Shown piece by piece: positions 44,918 through 54,277 of a stretch of DNA of 64,000 nt; position 1 is the first letter of the stretch, and each line of letters starts with the position of its first letter. Source of the stretch: Croceicoccus ponticola (GTDB lineage: Bacteria > Pseudomonadota > Alphaproteobacteria > Sphingomonadales > Sphingomonadaceae); assembly GCF_004004515.1 (NCBI RefSeq), contig NZ_RXOL01000001.1, forward strand, positions 1,178,001-1,242,000, written 5' to 3'. A program made the translations under genes and the position numbers. The notes beneath the pieces are model-generated. The model saw only the letters and a list, made by a program, of their open reading frames with translations, was not told where the DNA came from and ran no database searches.

Positions 44918-46600
44918 TCAGGCAGCGAATTTCCGCAACACCTCGCCCGGCATTTCTTCCGGCACGAGCGGTCCGCTTTCGTCCGCCATCCGCTTGCCAT
45001 TGACCCAGACCCCGCGAACGCCCTTGGCGTCAGTCCTTAGGCGGGTCGCGCCACCAGGCAGGTCGAATAATCGTACCTTCGGCCCTATCCCAACATTGCT
45101 CGGATCAAATAGCAGCAGATCCGCCGCCTTTCCGACAGCCAGCGTCCCGCGATCGCGCATGCCGAACAGGTTGGCCTGCTGTCCGGTAAGTCGGCGCACG
45201 GCCTCCGGCAGCTCCAACACAGCCAGATCACGAACCCAATGGCCGAGCAGATGAAGGCCAAATCCCGCCTCGCAAAGGAAGCTGAGGTGTGCGCCAGCAT
45301 CGCCAAGGGAAATTTGGTTGTCGGGATCACGCAGAATTCGGCTTACCGAGGGCACATCGAAATTCGAGAACTCCGTCGCATATGTCGTCTTGAGGTCTTC
45401 GGACAGAGCCAGGTCCACAAAATAGTCGAAAGGATGCTTGCCTGCCTTGCGGGCTAATTCCCCGACCGAAAGGTCTTCGAGATCGCGGTTCGCTTCCGTA
45501 CCCGCCTCGGCTACGGTTAGGGTATCCCAGTTGCCGCGGAAGATCCGCATGCCCGGGTTCTGTTCAATGTCCTGCTTCATAGATTGGCGCCATTCCGGGT
45601 CGCGAAGGACAGCGATATAGGCACCGCGCCCATCTGCCTGAATAGCAGGCTTCCAGCAATCGTAAGCCTCGAATGGATAGGGGTTTTCCAAGCTGAAATC
45701 CATGGCCATCGGCATGGGCGAACACTGCCCGTACAGCCGATGCCCCCGCTCGCGCGCATTGCGCAACGCGCCGAGGTCTTCGAATACCTTGTTCGGTGCG
45801 GCCGGATGATGGCGCATTGCCGAAACCAGCACGGAGCGGCCAGAGCGTTCCGCAAGCTGCTCGATCCAATCGATGCTCGTCCCCGAACCCTTGACCACCA
45901 TCATAGTGCCCTTGCCGGCATCGTGAATCGTGTCGGCGATCGCATTAAATTCCCGATCGTCCGCAACGCGCGAGGGCATTGGCACGCCTCCCCAACCGAT
46001 GTGCTGTTCATGTGTTGAGCTGGAAAAACCGACTGCCCCAACCTTCATAGCTTCGGCCACGAGCTCTCGCATCCAGGCGATCTCCGCGTCAGATGCTTCA
46101 CGATTCGTCGCATCTTCGCCCATGACGAAGGTACGAAGTGCAGAGTGGCCAATGTAGACGGCGACGTTTGGCCCAACCCCACGTTCTTCAAGCGCGGTGA
46201 GATATTCGGGAAAGGTCTCGAAATTCCACTGAATGCCCTCCTCCAGTGCCTCGATGGACATTCCTTCGACGCGGGTAAGATGACGCATCATGATCTCGCG
46301 GTCGGCCGGCTTGCAAGGTGCGATCGTAAAGCCGCAATTGCCCATCACGACGGTAGTTACGCCCAATGCAGGCGACGGATCGCAAAGCGGATCCCACGTA
46401 ACCTGGGCATCGTAATGAGTATGCGAATCAATGATGCCCGGCATCAGTGCCAGCCCGCTTGCATCGATCATTTCGACCGCTAACCCCAAGTCTGTACCAA
46501 TGGCGGTAATCTTTCCGTCCGCCACCGCAATATCGGCCATGTACGGCAAACCGCCGAGACCGTCGTAGATCGTAGCTTGCTTGATAACCAGATCGTGCAT
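44918..46600 (-). CDS. Amidohydrolase family protein (N-acyl-D-amino-acid deacylase type)
   Basis: 560 aa. Metal site IIDSHTHYDAQVTWDP (about 58-72), TTVVMGNCGFTIAPCKP with the bridging Cys, VGFSSSTHEQH and SLGDAGAHLSFLCEAGFGL (catalytic Asp), then GTLAVGKAADLLLFDPS. This is the D-aminoacylase subgroup, with many members of unknown substrate in catabolic islands. Ends at 44918, three bases from the convergent crotonase. Divergent from the LysR gene, so probably under its control. Could remove an amide or acyl group from the substrate. Confidence 0.88.
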   Translation of the reverse strand: MHDLVIKQATIYDGLGGLPYMADIAVADGKITAIGTDLGLAVEMIDASGLALMPGIIDSHTHYDAQVTWDPLCDPSPALGVTTVVMGNCGFTIAPCKPADREIMMRHLTRVEGMSIEALEEGIQWNFETFPEYLTALEERGVGPNVAVYIGHSALRTFVMGEDATNREASDAEIAWMRELVAEAMKVGAVGFSSSTHEQHIGWGGVPMPSRVADDREFNAIADTIHDAGKGTMMVVKGSGTSIDWIEQLAERSGRSVLVSAMRHHPAAPNKVFEDLGALRNARERGHRLYGQCSPMPMAMDFSLENPYPFEAYDCWKPAIQADGRGAYIAVLRDPEWRQSMKQDIEQNPGMRIFRGNWDTLTVAEAGTEANRDLEDLSVGELARKAGKHPFDYFVDLALSEDLKTTYATEFSNFDVPSVSRILRDPDNQISLGDAGAHLSFLCEAGFGLHLLGHWVRDLAVLELPEAVRRLTGQQANLFGMRDRGTLAVGKAADLLLFDPSNVGIGPKVRLFDLPGGATRLRTDAKGVRGVWVNGKRMADESGPLVPEEMPGEVLRKFAA

Positions 46601-46704
46601 TCCTCACCCCTTCTCCGTGTCGGCGATAAATCCGATATCGATATTTTTCAGCATAGAGATGGACCGAATTTGTGATATCGTCTAATTCAATAAAATTACA
46701 GTTG

Positions 46705-46723
46705 TGATATATGTTTCATATCA
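46705..46723. promoter_or_regulatory. LysR-type dyad overlapping the LysR start
   Basis: TGATAT-N7-ATATCA; the spacer begins with the ATG of the LysR gene. A direct repeat TTGTGATAT occurs at 46670-46678 and 46702-46710. This fits T-N11-A LysR boxes and would allow autorepression and control of the divergent amidohydrolase. Confidence 0.55.
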
Positions 46724-47619
46724 GTTATAAATCTTTGCGCTACTTTGTCGCAACTGCCGAAGAGCTTCACTTCCGGCGTGCTGCAGAGCGTTTGGGCATA
46801 ACCCAACCACCGCTGAGCATTCGGATCCGACAGCTGGAGGACGACATTGGCTCGCCATTGTTCGAACGTGATCGGCGCAATGTCCGCCTGACCAAGGTAG
46901 GCGCGGTTCTTCTCGAGGAGGCCAGACCTCTCCTCGCCCAGACAGAGCTCCTGAGCAAAAGTGTCGAGCGCGCCGCAATGGGAGAAGTGGGCGAAATCCG
47001 CATTGGCGTAACCCAGTCTGTTGCCCTGATGGGAAAGGTCCCGCGTGTTCTTCGGCAGTTTCGTCGAGAATATCCTGATGTTCGTCTGACGTTGGTCGAA
47101 ATGCTGTCAAATGCGCAACTTGTAGCGCTCAGGGAGGACAGGATCGACGTCGGCTTCGTCAGGATCCCGGGGACGCTGGCAACGACGCAGACCGACTTTC
47201 AGGCAATTCCGGTCGAGACCGATGAGCTCGCTCTCTACCTTCCCTCAGATCATGCTCTCGCCAAGACCTTGGCTCCGGTGGACATGGAAGAGCTGGCCAA
47301 CGAAACCTTCGTGTTTTACGAGCGCGAGGTCGCCACGGGATTGCACGAGCCGCTCCTCGCACTTTGCAAGCGCCATGGCTTCGAACCGCGGATCGAGCAG
47401 CAGGCGAGGGAACCGACTACCATCATCGGCCTGGTTTCCTCAGGCTTCGGAATCACCATCCTGCCGCGATCGTTCACCAGGATCGGACAGGAAGGCGTGG
47501 TAGTCAGAGCAATATCGGATCCGGGCCCACCGATTAAAACCTGGCTCACTTCGCTTAGCGACAATCGATCCGCCTTGATCAGGCGGTTTTGCGGCCATTT
47601 CGAAAATTTGATGACCTAG
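46711..47619 (+). CDS. LysR-family transcriptional regulator
   Basis: 302 aa. N-terminal HTH (about 1-62): LRYFVATAEELHFRRAAERL, GITQPPLSIRIRQLEDDIGS and PLFERDRRNVRLTKVG, closest in style to CatM/CbnR-like regulators of aromatic catabolism. The effector domain includes EIRIGVTQSVALMGKVPRVL, DVGFVRIPG and GLVSSGFGITILPRSF. Divergent from the amidohydrolase; its stop overlaps the convergent ALDH stop. Confidence 0.94.
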   Translation: MFHISYKSLRYFVATAEELHFRRAAERLGITQPPLSIRIRQLEDDIGSPLFERDRRNVRLTKVGAVLLEEARPLLAQTELLSKSVERAAMGEVGEIRIGVTQSVALMGKVPRVLRQFRREYPDVRLTLVEMLSNAQLVALREDRIDVGFVRIPGTLATTQTDFQAIPVETDELALYLPSDHALAKTLAPVDMEELANETFVFYEREVATGLHEPLLALCKRHGFEPRIEQQAREPTTIIGLVSSGFGITILPRSFTRIGQEGVVVRAISDPGPPIKTWLTSLSDNRSALIRRFCGHFENLMT

Positions 47620-49064
47620 GATAGATAGATGACTTGCTGCTCCTGGAACGCGCGCAATCCCTCGATCCCGCCTTCCCTGCCAATGCCGGACCGCTTGAAG
47701 CCTCCATACGGAAGCTTCCGGTCAACTATGACGCCGTTCTTTGCAACATTGCCTGAACGTAACTGCGCCGCCAAGCGTATCACGGCATCGTCGTCATGCG
47801 TGAAGACACTCGCATAAAGGCCATAATCACTGTCATTTGCCGTCGCGACGGCATCGTCAATGTCGTCGCAGGCAAGCACTGAAATCACCGGACCGAAAAT
47901 TTCCTCGCGCGCAATTCGCATCGAATTCTCGACGTGCGAAAACAAGGTTGGCGCGATGAAGAACCCACGATCGAGATGCGCCGGTCGCTTGCCACCGGTA
48001 ACAAGACAAGCCCCTTCCGACTTGCCGATTTCGACATATTCCAAAACCCGATCACGCTGGCGTTCAATAGATATCGGGCCCATCTCCGTCGCCTCGTCAA
48101 AAGGATCGCCGACGACCACCTTCTCCATGGCAGCAGCCAAGGCCTCCACCAGGGCATCGTGTCGGTGCCGCGGCACGATCACCCTCGTTAGCGCCGAACA
48201 GGCCTGTCCGGACAACATCAGGGAGTTAGGCATCAACCTGCGGGCAGCCTCCTCCACGTCCATATCGTCCAGCAGGATCGCGGCCGATTTGCCGCCAAGT
48301 TCCAACCCGATCCGGGCGATTCTTCCCGCACAGACTTCTGCAATTCTCTGTCCGACACCGGTGCTGCCAGTAAACGTCACCTTGTCGACCCTTGGATCTG
48401 AGACCAGCGCTTCGCCGGCATCGTTACCTCCGGTCAGCACGCTGACTACGCCCTCTGGAAAATCGGCTGCCTCCAGACACTCCGCAAGGATCATTGCGTC
48501 AATCGGCGTGCTGGGCGCCGACTTGAGCACGACAGTGCATCCGGCGGCAAGGGCAGGTGCCAACTTGAGCACGCTGAGATTGAGTGGAGCATTCCATGGA
48601 ACAATCGCGGCGACTACACCGACCGGTCGCAGCGCGGACCAAGCCCGCCCATTAAGGCGTTCGCGCACATCCATTTCAGGCAGCGCCTCGATCAAGTCCG
48701 CGTAATACTCAAAGAGTGCTGGAGGCCCTGCCAAGGCAGCCAATGCCGCCTTATACGGAGCCCCCATCTCGCGTGTGATCGCCCGCGCAACAGTCGCTTG
48801 GCGTTCCCTCAGTTTTGCAGCGACCAATCGCAGTTTGCCCGCTCGTTCGCCGACGTGCATCTGCGGCCACGAACCGCTCGTAAAAGCCCGATGTGCGGCA
48901 TCGACGGCCAGCGCCACGTCCTCTGGCCCCGCCTGCGCCACACGCATCACCAGATCTTCACGCGCCGGGTCTATGACTTCGAGTTCGGAATTCGTCGAAG
49001 CTCTGACCCATTGTCCCGCGAGGAACAACCGGTCGGGATGAGCAAGTCCGAATTCGTCCCTCAC
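47616..49064 (-). CDS. Aldehyde dehydrogenase
   Basis: 482 aa. LFLAGQWVRASTNSELEVID, VVAAIVPWNAPLNLSVLKLA, FTGSTGVGQRIAEV, LELGGKSAAILLDDMD (Glu), LSGQACSALTRVIVPRHR (catalytic Cys) and EEIFGPVISVLACDD. GTG 49064 overlaps the GMC oxidoreductase stop as GTGA and has GGAGGA upstream; the longer frame to 49295 is an artefact. The pair GMC dehydrogenase then ALDH is classical for alcohol to aldehyde to acid oxidation. Confidence 0.93.
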   Translation of the reverse strand: MRDEFGLAHPDRLFLAGQWVRASTNSELEVIDPAREDLVMRVAQAGPEDVALAVDAAHRAFTSGSWPQMHVGERAGKLRLVAAKLRERQATVARAITREMGAPYKAALAALAGPPALFEYYADLIEALPEMDVRERLNGRAWSALRPVGVVAAIVPWNAPLNLSVLKLAPALAAGCTVVLKSAPSTPIDAMILAECLEAADFPEGVVSVLTGGNDAGEALVSDPRVDKVTFTGSTGVGQRIAEVCAGRIARIGLELGGKSAAILLDDMDVEEAARRLMPNSLMLSGQACSALTRVIVPRHRHDALVEALAAAMEKVVVGDPFDEATEMGPISIERQRDRVLEYVEIGKSEGACLVTGGKRPAHLDRGFFIAPTLFSHVENSMRIAREEIFGPVISVLACDDIDDAVATANDSDYGLYASVFTHDDDAVIRLAAQLRSGNVAKNGVIVDRKLPYGGFKRSGIGREGGIEGLRAFQEQQVIYLS

Positions 49065-50668
49065 CGCAAGTCCTCCAAGATCATATCGGATGCCTTCTCC
49101 GCAATCATCACCACAGGAGCCATTGTATTGCCCGATATAATCTTGGGCATGACCGAAGCATCGACGATCCGAAGCCCGTTCAGGCCTCGCACTTGTAGAC
49201 GCGGGGAAACAACCGCGGATACGTCGGATCCTATCCGACAGGTTCCACAAAAATGGTGCCCGGCACTGGCGTTGGCCCGGATGTATTCCATCCACTCCTG
49301 GTCGTCAGCAGGAATCCCCGGGACGAAGTCTCCGGCAACCCATGGCCGCATCGCATCCGAAGCAACGATCTGCTGCAAGCGCCGCAAACCGCCGATTAAC
49401 ACCCGGCTGTCTTCGTCGTCATTCAAATAGGCTGGATCAATCGAGAGCGGGTCGTCCTGATTTGGCCCCGTCAATCGCAGTGCTCCACTGCTTTTCGGAC
49501 GAAGCTGATAACCGGATGTCATGAAACCCGAATGTCGTTCCAAGGCACGCCCACTATCGTCGGTACTGAACAGCAGAAGATATCCTTGGAAGTCAGGTCG
49601 TCCATGGGATCCGTCACTGCGGAAGAACGCCGCGCCGTAGCCCGCAGCAACCATCAAGGGCCCTTCACCCTTGGCGATATAGCGAAGGCCGGACTTGAGT
49701 TTTCCGAATGCCGATCGGAGGGAATCGTTGATCGTAACAGGTTGGGCACATCTATAGCGTACCCTGACGTTCAGGTGGTCCTGTAATCCCACCCCCACTC
49801 CCGGACTGTCGAGCAGGACGTCGATCCCGATATTCTGGAGGTGCGTTGCCGGCCCAATGCCTGATAACATTAGCAGTTGCGGTGTCGCCAAGGCACCACC
49901 GGATAGGACGACACTATTCCTTGCGAGAATCCGCCCCGATACGCCGGATCTCCGTGCCTCGACACCAACGGCCCTGCCCCCCTCAAACAGAATCTTCTCG
50001 ACGGTAGCGTCCGTAAGGACTCGCAAGTTCCTCCGATTCTTCGCCCGTTTCAAATAAGCCGCCGCAGTACTGCATCGGACTCGGCCACGCACCGCCATCT
50101 GATAATATCCGATGCCCGTTTGCGATGGTCCGTTGAAGTCGGACTGGAACGGAATGCCGATCTCGTTTCCGCCAGCGATGAAGGCGTCGCCCAATGGAGA
50201 TGCAATGGCGGGATCGCGAACTGAAATGGGACCGCCCACGCCATGAAAGGAATCCGAGCCTCGAGCCTGGTCCTCGCTCTTCCGGAAATAGGGCAGGGTG
50301 TCCGCAAAGCTCCATCCGTCGGCACCCGCCTTCGCCCAGTCGTCGTAATCTTCGGCCTGCCCTCTTACATAAAGCAATCCGTTCGTAGAACTCGATCCGC
50401 CGAGCACCTTACCGCGCGGAACTGCGACTTGGCGTTGATCCAGCATTGGCTGGGGAACGGTGGAATAGCCCCAATCGAGATCGGGGTGGCCAAGCAGCTT
50501 GCCGTATCCGATAGGAATATGGATCCAGGGATTGGTGTCGCGCGAGCCAGCCTCGATGAGTATGACCGTGCATTCACCACTCTCGGTCAACCTATCCGCC
50601 AGGACACACCCGGCGGTTCCCCCGCCGACGATGACGATGTCCGCACTGGCAAGAGCATCACTCGACAT
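49061..50668 (-). CDS. GMC-family FAD-dependent alcohol dehydrogenase/oxidase
   Basis: 535 aa. FAD motif DIVIVGGGTAGCVLADRLTE, PRGKVLGGSSSTNGLLYVRG (GMC signature 1, about 80-100), SGGALATPQLLMLSGIGPA (signature 2) and NASAGHHFCGTCRIGSDVSA with the catalytic His near the C terminus. Similar to choline and polyethylene-glycol dehydrogenases; oxidises a primary alcohol. ATG 50668 has GGAGAG upstream. Palindromes at 50749 and 50922 lie between it and the divergent SDR gene. Confidence 0.92.
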   Translation of the reverse strand: MSSDALASADIVIVGGGTAGCVLADRLTESGECTVILIEAGSRDTNPWIHIPIGYGKLLGHPDLDWGYSTVPQPMLDQRQVAVPRGKVLGGSSSTNGLLYVRGQAEDYDDWAKAGADGWSFADTLPYFRKSEDQARGSDSFHGVGGPISVRDPAIASPLGDAFIAGGNEIGIPFQSDFNGPSQTGIGYYQMAVRGRVRCSTAAAYLKRAKNRRNLRVLTDATVEKILFEGGRAVGVEARRSGVSGRILARNSVVLSGGALATPQLLMLSGIGPATHLQNIGIDVLLDSPGVGVGLQDHLNVRVRYRCAQPVTINDSLRSAFGKLKSGLRYIAKGEGPLMVAAGYGAAFFRSDGSHGRPDFQGYLLLFSTDDSGRALERHSGFMTSGYQLRPKSSGALRLTGPNQDDPLSIDPAYLNDDEDSRVLIGGLRRLQQIVASDAMRPWVAGDFVPGIPADDQEWMEYIRANASAGHHFCGTCRIGSDVSAVVSPRLQVRGLNGLRIVDASVMPKIISGNTMAPVVMIAEKASDMILEDLR

Positions 50669-50748
50669 AACTCTCCTAATCGCTCTGCTATCGCTGCGGG
50701 TCCCTGCAACCATCGGATTGCGAAGTACACAGTGCAGCAGTCCAGCCT

Positions 50749-50756
50749 TGTCGACA
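50749..50756. promoter_or_regulatory. Palindromic operator candidate (core TGTCGACA)
   Basis: CTTGTCGACATCTT, about 80 bases upstream of the GMC start. First of two sites in the GMC/SDR divergent region. Confidence 0.5.
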
Positions 50757-50921
50757 TCTTGAGTATCCAATTGCGCGCAACGCTCGAGTCAAAAGGGTCG
50801 CCCCCAGAATGAGAATTCTCGTAAGGGTCTCTAAATGAGGGGCCTTGGACGTTCAAACAAACTCAAGGCGTATTTGCGCAAAAATCGCATAGGCGAAGAG
50901 CGGGAAGTTTTCCTGCAACAC

Positions 50922-50929
50922 TGTCGACA
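50922..50929. promoter_or_regulatory. Palindromic operator candidate (core TGTCGACA), second site
   Basis: ACTGTCGACACCTG, 173 bases from the first site and about 128 bases upstream of the SDR start at 51057. Confidence 0.55.
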
Positions 50930-51056
50930 CCTGTACTCACGGCGTTGGAAACGATAATCGCAAAGTAAGATGACAAAATTGGGGTCAGGGTCAGCAAGCA
51001 CTTCTCCATTGGCCGCAAATCGGCCTCCTCCAATAAACGAAATAGGAATCCAAGTG

Positions 51057-51851
51057 ATGTTAATGAAAGGGAAAACGGCATTCGTGACAGGTACGGCGAG
51101 CGGCATCGGAAGGGAAACAGCCATTGTGTGCGCCCGCGAAGGCGCAGCCCGAATTGCCTGTGCTGATATCCACGAAGAGAGTAACCAAACAACCGCCGAA
51201 AAGCTTCGGGCCGAAGGTGCCGAAGTCATGTCCCTACAGGTCGACCTTGGCGATGTGGAGCAGATCCAAGCCGCATTCGAAAAAGTCTCGAAGGATTGGG
51301 GTTCGCTCGATGCGTCTTGTCACATCGGAGGTTATTCTTGGCGTGGCGAAACGCTGGATGTCACGGAAGATCAATGGGACAAGGTGATGAATGTGAACCT
51401 ACGCGGCACGTTCTTCTGCTGCCAGGAAGCGCTCAAGATCATGTACTCCCAAGGGCGTGGGTCCATCGTTAACATGTCCGCAGATGCGGCCTTCTACCCA
51501 ATCTACGGATTTGCTCTGCAAGCAGCAAGTAAGGGCGGAATCGTCAACATGACCAAGACATTGGCGCTAGAAGCCGCCCCACGCGGCGTAAGGGTAAATT
51601 GCGTCTCTCCGGGTATCGTTAGAACGCAAAAGGCAGGTGCGATTCGCCCCCCGGAGCCGCCGCTTCGCCGCGAGAACGCGCCGCCGCCCTCTGCTGCGCA
51701 ACAGCTTGCCGATCAAACCGCCATTGGGCGGTACATGACGATGGATGAAATCGCCGAAACCTTTGTTTTCCTTTGTTCAGACCGGGCCTCTGGCATCAAT
51801 GGCGACCTGATCTCGGTCAATGGTGGCGGATATCGCTCTTTGGATTACTGA
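51057..51851 (+). CDS. SDR-fold protein with all catalytic signature residues replaced
   Basis: 264 aa. The coenzyme motif is intact (TAFVTGTASGIGRETAIVCA), as is the C-terminal DLISVNGGGYRSLDY. The catalytic parts are not: NNAG reads HIGG, the Ser position in NMSADAAF is Ala, and the Tyr of YxxxK is Gln (LQAASKGGIVN). Only the Lys remains. The rest of the fold and codon frame look undamaged, so it may be a binding protein or carry out other chemistry. An insertion rich in Pro (IRPPEPPLRRENAPPPSAAQ, about 200-220) is unusual. ATG 51057 or 51063. Its end overlaps the isochorismatase-like gene end by 7 bases. Confidence 0.83.
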   Translation: MLMKGKTAFVTGTASGIGRETAIVCAREGAARIACADIHEESNQTTAEKLRAEGAEVMSLQVDLGDVEQIQAAFEKVSKDWGSLDASCHIGGYSWRGETLDVTEDQWDKVMNVNLRGTFFCCQEALKIMYSQGRGSIVNMSADAAFYPIYGFALQAASKGGIVNMTKTLALEAAPRGVRVNCVSPGIVRTQKAGAIRPPEPPLRRENAPPPSAAQQLADQTAIGRYMTMDEIAETFVFLCSDRASGINGDLISVNGGGYRSLDY

Positions 51852-52456
51852 TCGGCAACTCGATCGGAGCCAGAGGCGAGTTGCTCCAAGATTTCGCGTG
51901 TTGAGCGGACACGCGAAATTCTGCGCAGCGTCATGCTCAACGACGCTTCGTGCTCGTCCTCAGAGAAGGCCGATATCGCGTCGTCTACTATGATCTGCTG
52001 GTATCCACGTTCGTGCGCCTGGCGCGCAGTCGATTCGACGCCAAAATTGGTCGCAATCCCGCACAGGATAATCGTATCTATCCCGCGCCGCCGCAGATGA
52101 AGGTCCAAGCTGGTTCCGAAAAAAGCGCCCCAATTGTACTTGGTGATAGACAAATCACCTTTCATGGGCCCGAGAACTTCAGGGACCCGATGCGATCCGG
52201 GCGGAACGGCAAGAGATGGCATCTCCCGATCCGGGGAATGAGCCAACCTGACGCCACCGCCAGCGGTTATGATCACCACGAGAATTCCCGCTGCCCTGCA
52301 GGCATTCGCCAAGGCGATGGAATTGGCGAGAACGCTTGTTCCCTTATGGGGAGCCAAATTGGCGGCGACTGAGAATTCCTGGACATCGATGATCACAAGC
52401 GCAGCGCCCGAGGCATCAGCCAGCAAATTCTTGTCACCATCAGTGCGATCATTCAT
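51845..52456 (-). CDS. Isochorismatase-like cysteine hydrolase
   Basis: 203 aa. Catalytic Asp in ALVIIDVQEFSVA (about 24), Lys in LSITKYNWGAFFGTSLDL and Cys in TIILCGIATNFGVESTARQA form the complete triad of this family, with the cis-peptide region preceding Cys. Substrates range from N-carbamoyl compounds and nicotinamide to maleamate. Downstream of the FAD oxidoreductase in the same direction (gap 72 bases), and with the amidohydrolase hints at amide chemistry. Confidence 0.9.
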   Translation of the reverse strand: MNDRTDGDKNLLADASGAALVIIDVQEFSVAANLAPHKGTSVLANSIALANACRAAGILVVIITAGGGVRLAHSPDREMPSLAVPPGSHRVPEVLGPMKGDLSITKYNWGAFFGTSLDLHLRRRGIDTIILCGIATNFGVESTARQAHERGYQQIIVDDAISAFSEDEHEASLSMTLRRISRVRSTREILEQLASGSDRVADQ

Positions 52457-52528
52457 GCTCTCAATTCCCGTTTCGCATACGATCCGACGGCATCTTCAAT
52501 AGGAACGGCTACCCGTAAAAACAGGCCA

Positions 52529-54007
52529 TCAGATCTCAAGCGCGCATTCGGCCGCCAGTGCGCCGAATGCAAATGCCTCTCCCAGATTTGCGCCCGGAGA
52601 AGGATACAACATGCCGATTGCTCCCCCAAGCTCCCCAGCTCCAAAAAGACCCGGAATCGGTTTACCGAACGGATCAAGAATCCTAGCCCTCGCATCGCGA
52701 CGCGGACCGCCATTCGTCGTCGCACCTCCGGGATAAACCGGCATGCAATAGAAGGGCGGTTCGTCGATCGGGATCAATGAATCCGCCGGCCGACCGAAAC
52801 GATCACTCCCGAACTTGCACGCCTGATTATAGTCCTCGATGGCGCGGGCGGCTGCAGCCGGATCCAGTACGCCAGCCGCGGCTGCAGCCGCCTCGATCGT
52901 GTCAGCTTCGGCAATCCAGCCCATGTCGATTTCGGCCCGGTTGTCCTTGCTCCATGCATAGTTTCCGAATGACCCCCCTGAAAGAGCCCGCGCCTCAACT
53001 CTGCGCTTGTCGAAGATCCAGTAGGCCGGGATGCGGGGATAATCGAGAAGATCCGCATCATAGTGAAGCAATTCGTAGTAGAAATTGGCCTTGGAAACAG
53101 CCTGCAGGTGCTCATTCGCGAACCGCTTTCCGTGTTTGTCGACGATCGCGTAGCCGGGCGGGTTCAACGAAATATTGAAGGTCAACTCGCGTCCGTCCGG
53201 ATGAGCAAAGTGCCCAACAGCCCGACCAATCATCTGGTTCATGTGCCACAGGTCCGCGCCGACCGCCTGCGCCATCCGAATCCCATCACCGGTATTCGCT
53301 TCGGAACCATAAAAGTAAATCGGATAGGCCTTCAGGTAGTTGAGGATCATTTCCTGATTCTGCTCAAAGCCACCACACGCCAGAATAACGCCTTTCTTGG
53401 CGGCAAACGTAGTGCCCTTGTATTCACCGGCTGCCTTCACTCCCCGCACGACACCGTCGATTGTCATCAGTTCGCTTACCGGACAGTCGTAAATGACTTC
53501 GATCGAATCACTGGCATCGACAGCCTCGACCAAAAGGTCGTGCAGCAATTGGCCGTTTCCGAACGGCAGCGGAAACTTAAAGGTCAGTTCGCCGGGACGC
53601 GGTAGTTCGATCTCGACTTCATCGGGGTTGGTTCCCTTGGGAAGCGGGCCGAATACCTTGATCGACTCAAAGCCATCAAGCTTGGGATACCAGCCGCCGG
53701 CCATGTGAACGGATTCGATGCCAACGGAGCGCATCCAGTCCTTGACCGCGATCGCCTTTTCCGCCCACGCGCGACTGACTTCGGCGGGGATCATGCCTCC
53801 CGAGCATTCATCGAGATAGCGAGCCGCAGCATCGGCATCGTCAGCGCCCATGACTAGGCCGCCCGACATCCGTGTACTTGAGTAATGCGCATCCTCCGGC
53901 TGCTTTTCCAAGATTACCACGGAGGCGTCCAGGTTCGCGGCAGTCAGTGCGGCGGCTGCGCCTGCGGCTCCGTATCCGACGATTATGATGTCTTTTTCGT
54001 TTTTCAT
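52529..54007 (-). CDS. FAD-dependent oxidoreductase of the fumarate reductase / 3-ketosteroid dehydrogenase family
   Basis: 492 aa. FAD dinucleotide motif DIIIVGYGAAGAAAALTAAN, STRMSGGLVMGADD, KKGVILACGGFEQNQEMILN, then the C-terminal FAD end GGATTNGGPRRDARARILDP and GLFGAGELGGAIGMLYPSPG. The overall pattern is that of flavocytochrome c / KstD-like dehydrogenases acting on C-C bonds next to a carbonyl. No heme-binding motif or signal peptide. ATG 54007. Substrate not determined. Confidence 0.88.
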   Translation of the reverse strand: MKNEKDIIIVGYGAAGAAAALTAANLDASVVILEKQPEDAHYSSTRMSGGLVMGADDADAAARYLDECSGGMIPAEVSRAWAEKAIAVKDWMRSVGIESVHMAGGWYPKLDGFESIKVFGPLPKGTNPDEVEIELPRPGELTFKFPLPFGNGQLLHDLLVEAVDASDSIEVIYDCPVSELMTIDGVVRGVKAAGEYKGTTFAAKKGVILACGGFEQNQEMILNYLKAYPIYFYGSEANTGDGIRMAQAVGADLWHMNQMIGRAVGHFAHPDGRELTFNISLNPPGYAIVDKHGKRFANEHLQAVSKANFYYELLHYDADLLDYPRIPAYWIFDKRRVEARALSGGSFGNYAWSKDNRAEIDMGWIAEADTIEAAAAAAGVLDPAAAARAIEDYNQACKFGSDRFGRPADSLIPIDEPPFYCMPVYPGGATTNGGPRRDARARILDPFGKPIPGLFGAGELGGAIGMLYPSPGANLGEAFAFGALAAECALEI

Positions 54008-54204
54008 TCCATGGGGGTACGCATTGCCGGCGGAATCCTCAATTAGCGTCCTAGCCGCCTCCAGACTATTCGCGTTGCCGAAATTGATGGTTGCGATAAG
54101 TAGCGCTTGACATGCTTTTCTTGGCGTCAGGCGCGCTGATCGTAGGATTTGTGATGCATGGATTCACGTGTGCTGCTGTTCTCTGGTTACCTCAAGGAGA
54201 AGCG

Positions 54205-54242
54205 CAAGAAACCTCGCTACTGGAAGGTAGCGAGGTTTCTTG
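54205..54242. terminator. Strong hairpin downstream of the TonB receptor
   Basis: Perfect 16-base arms CAAGAAACCTCGCTAC / GTAGCGAGGTTTCTTG with a six-base loop TGGAAG, about 36 bases past the receptor stop. The minus-strand 3' side ends in TTTCTTG, so it likely terminates the receptor transcript. No open frame in 54008-54277 looks real. Confidence 0.75.
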
Positions 54243-54277
54243 AAGTGCTAAGCCGAAATGGTTCGTGTCGACCAGTT

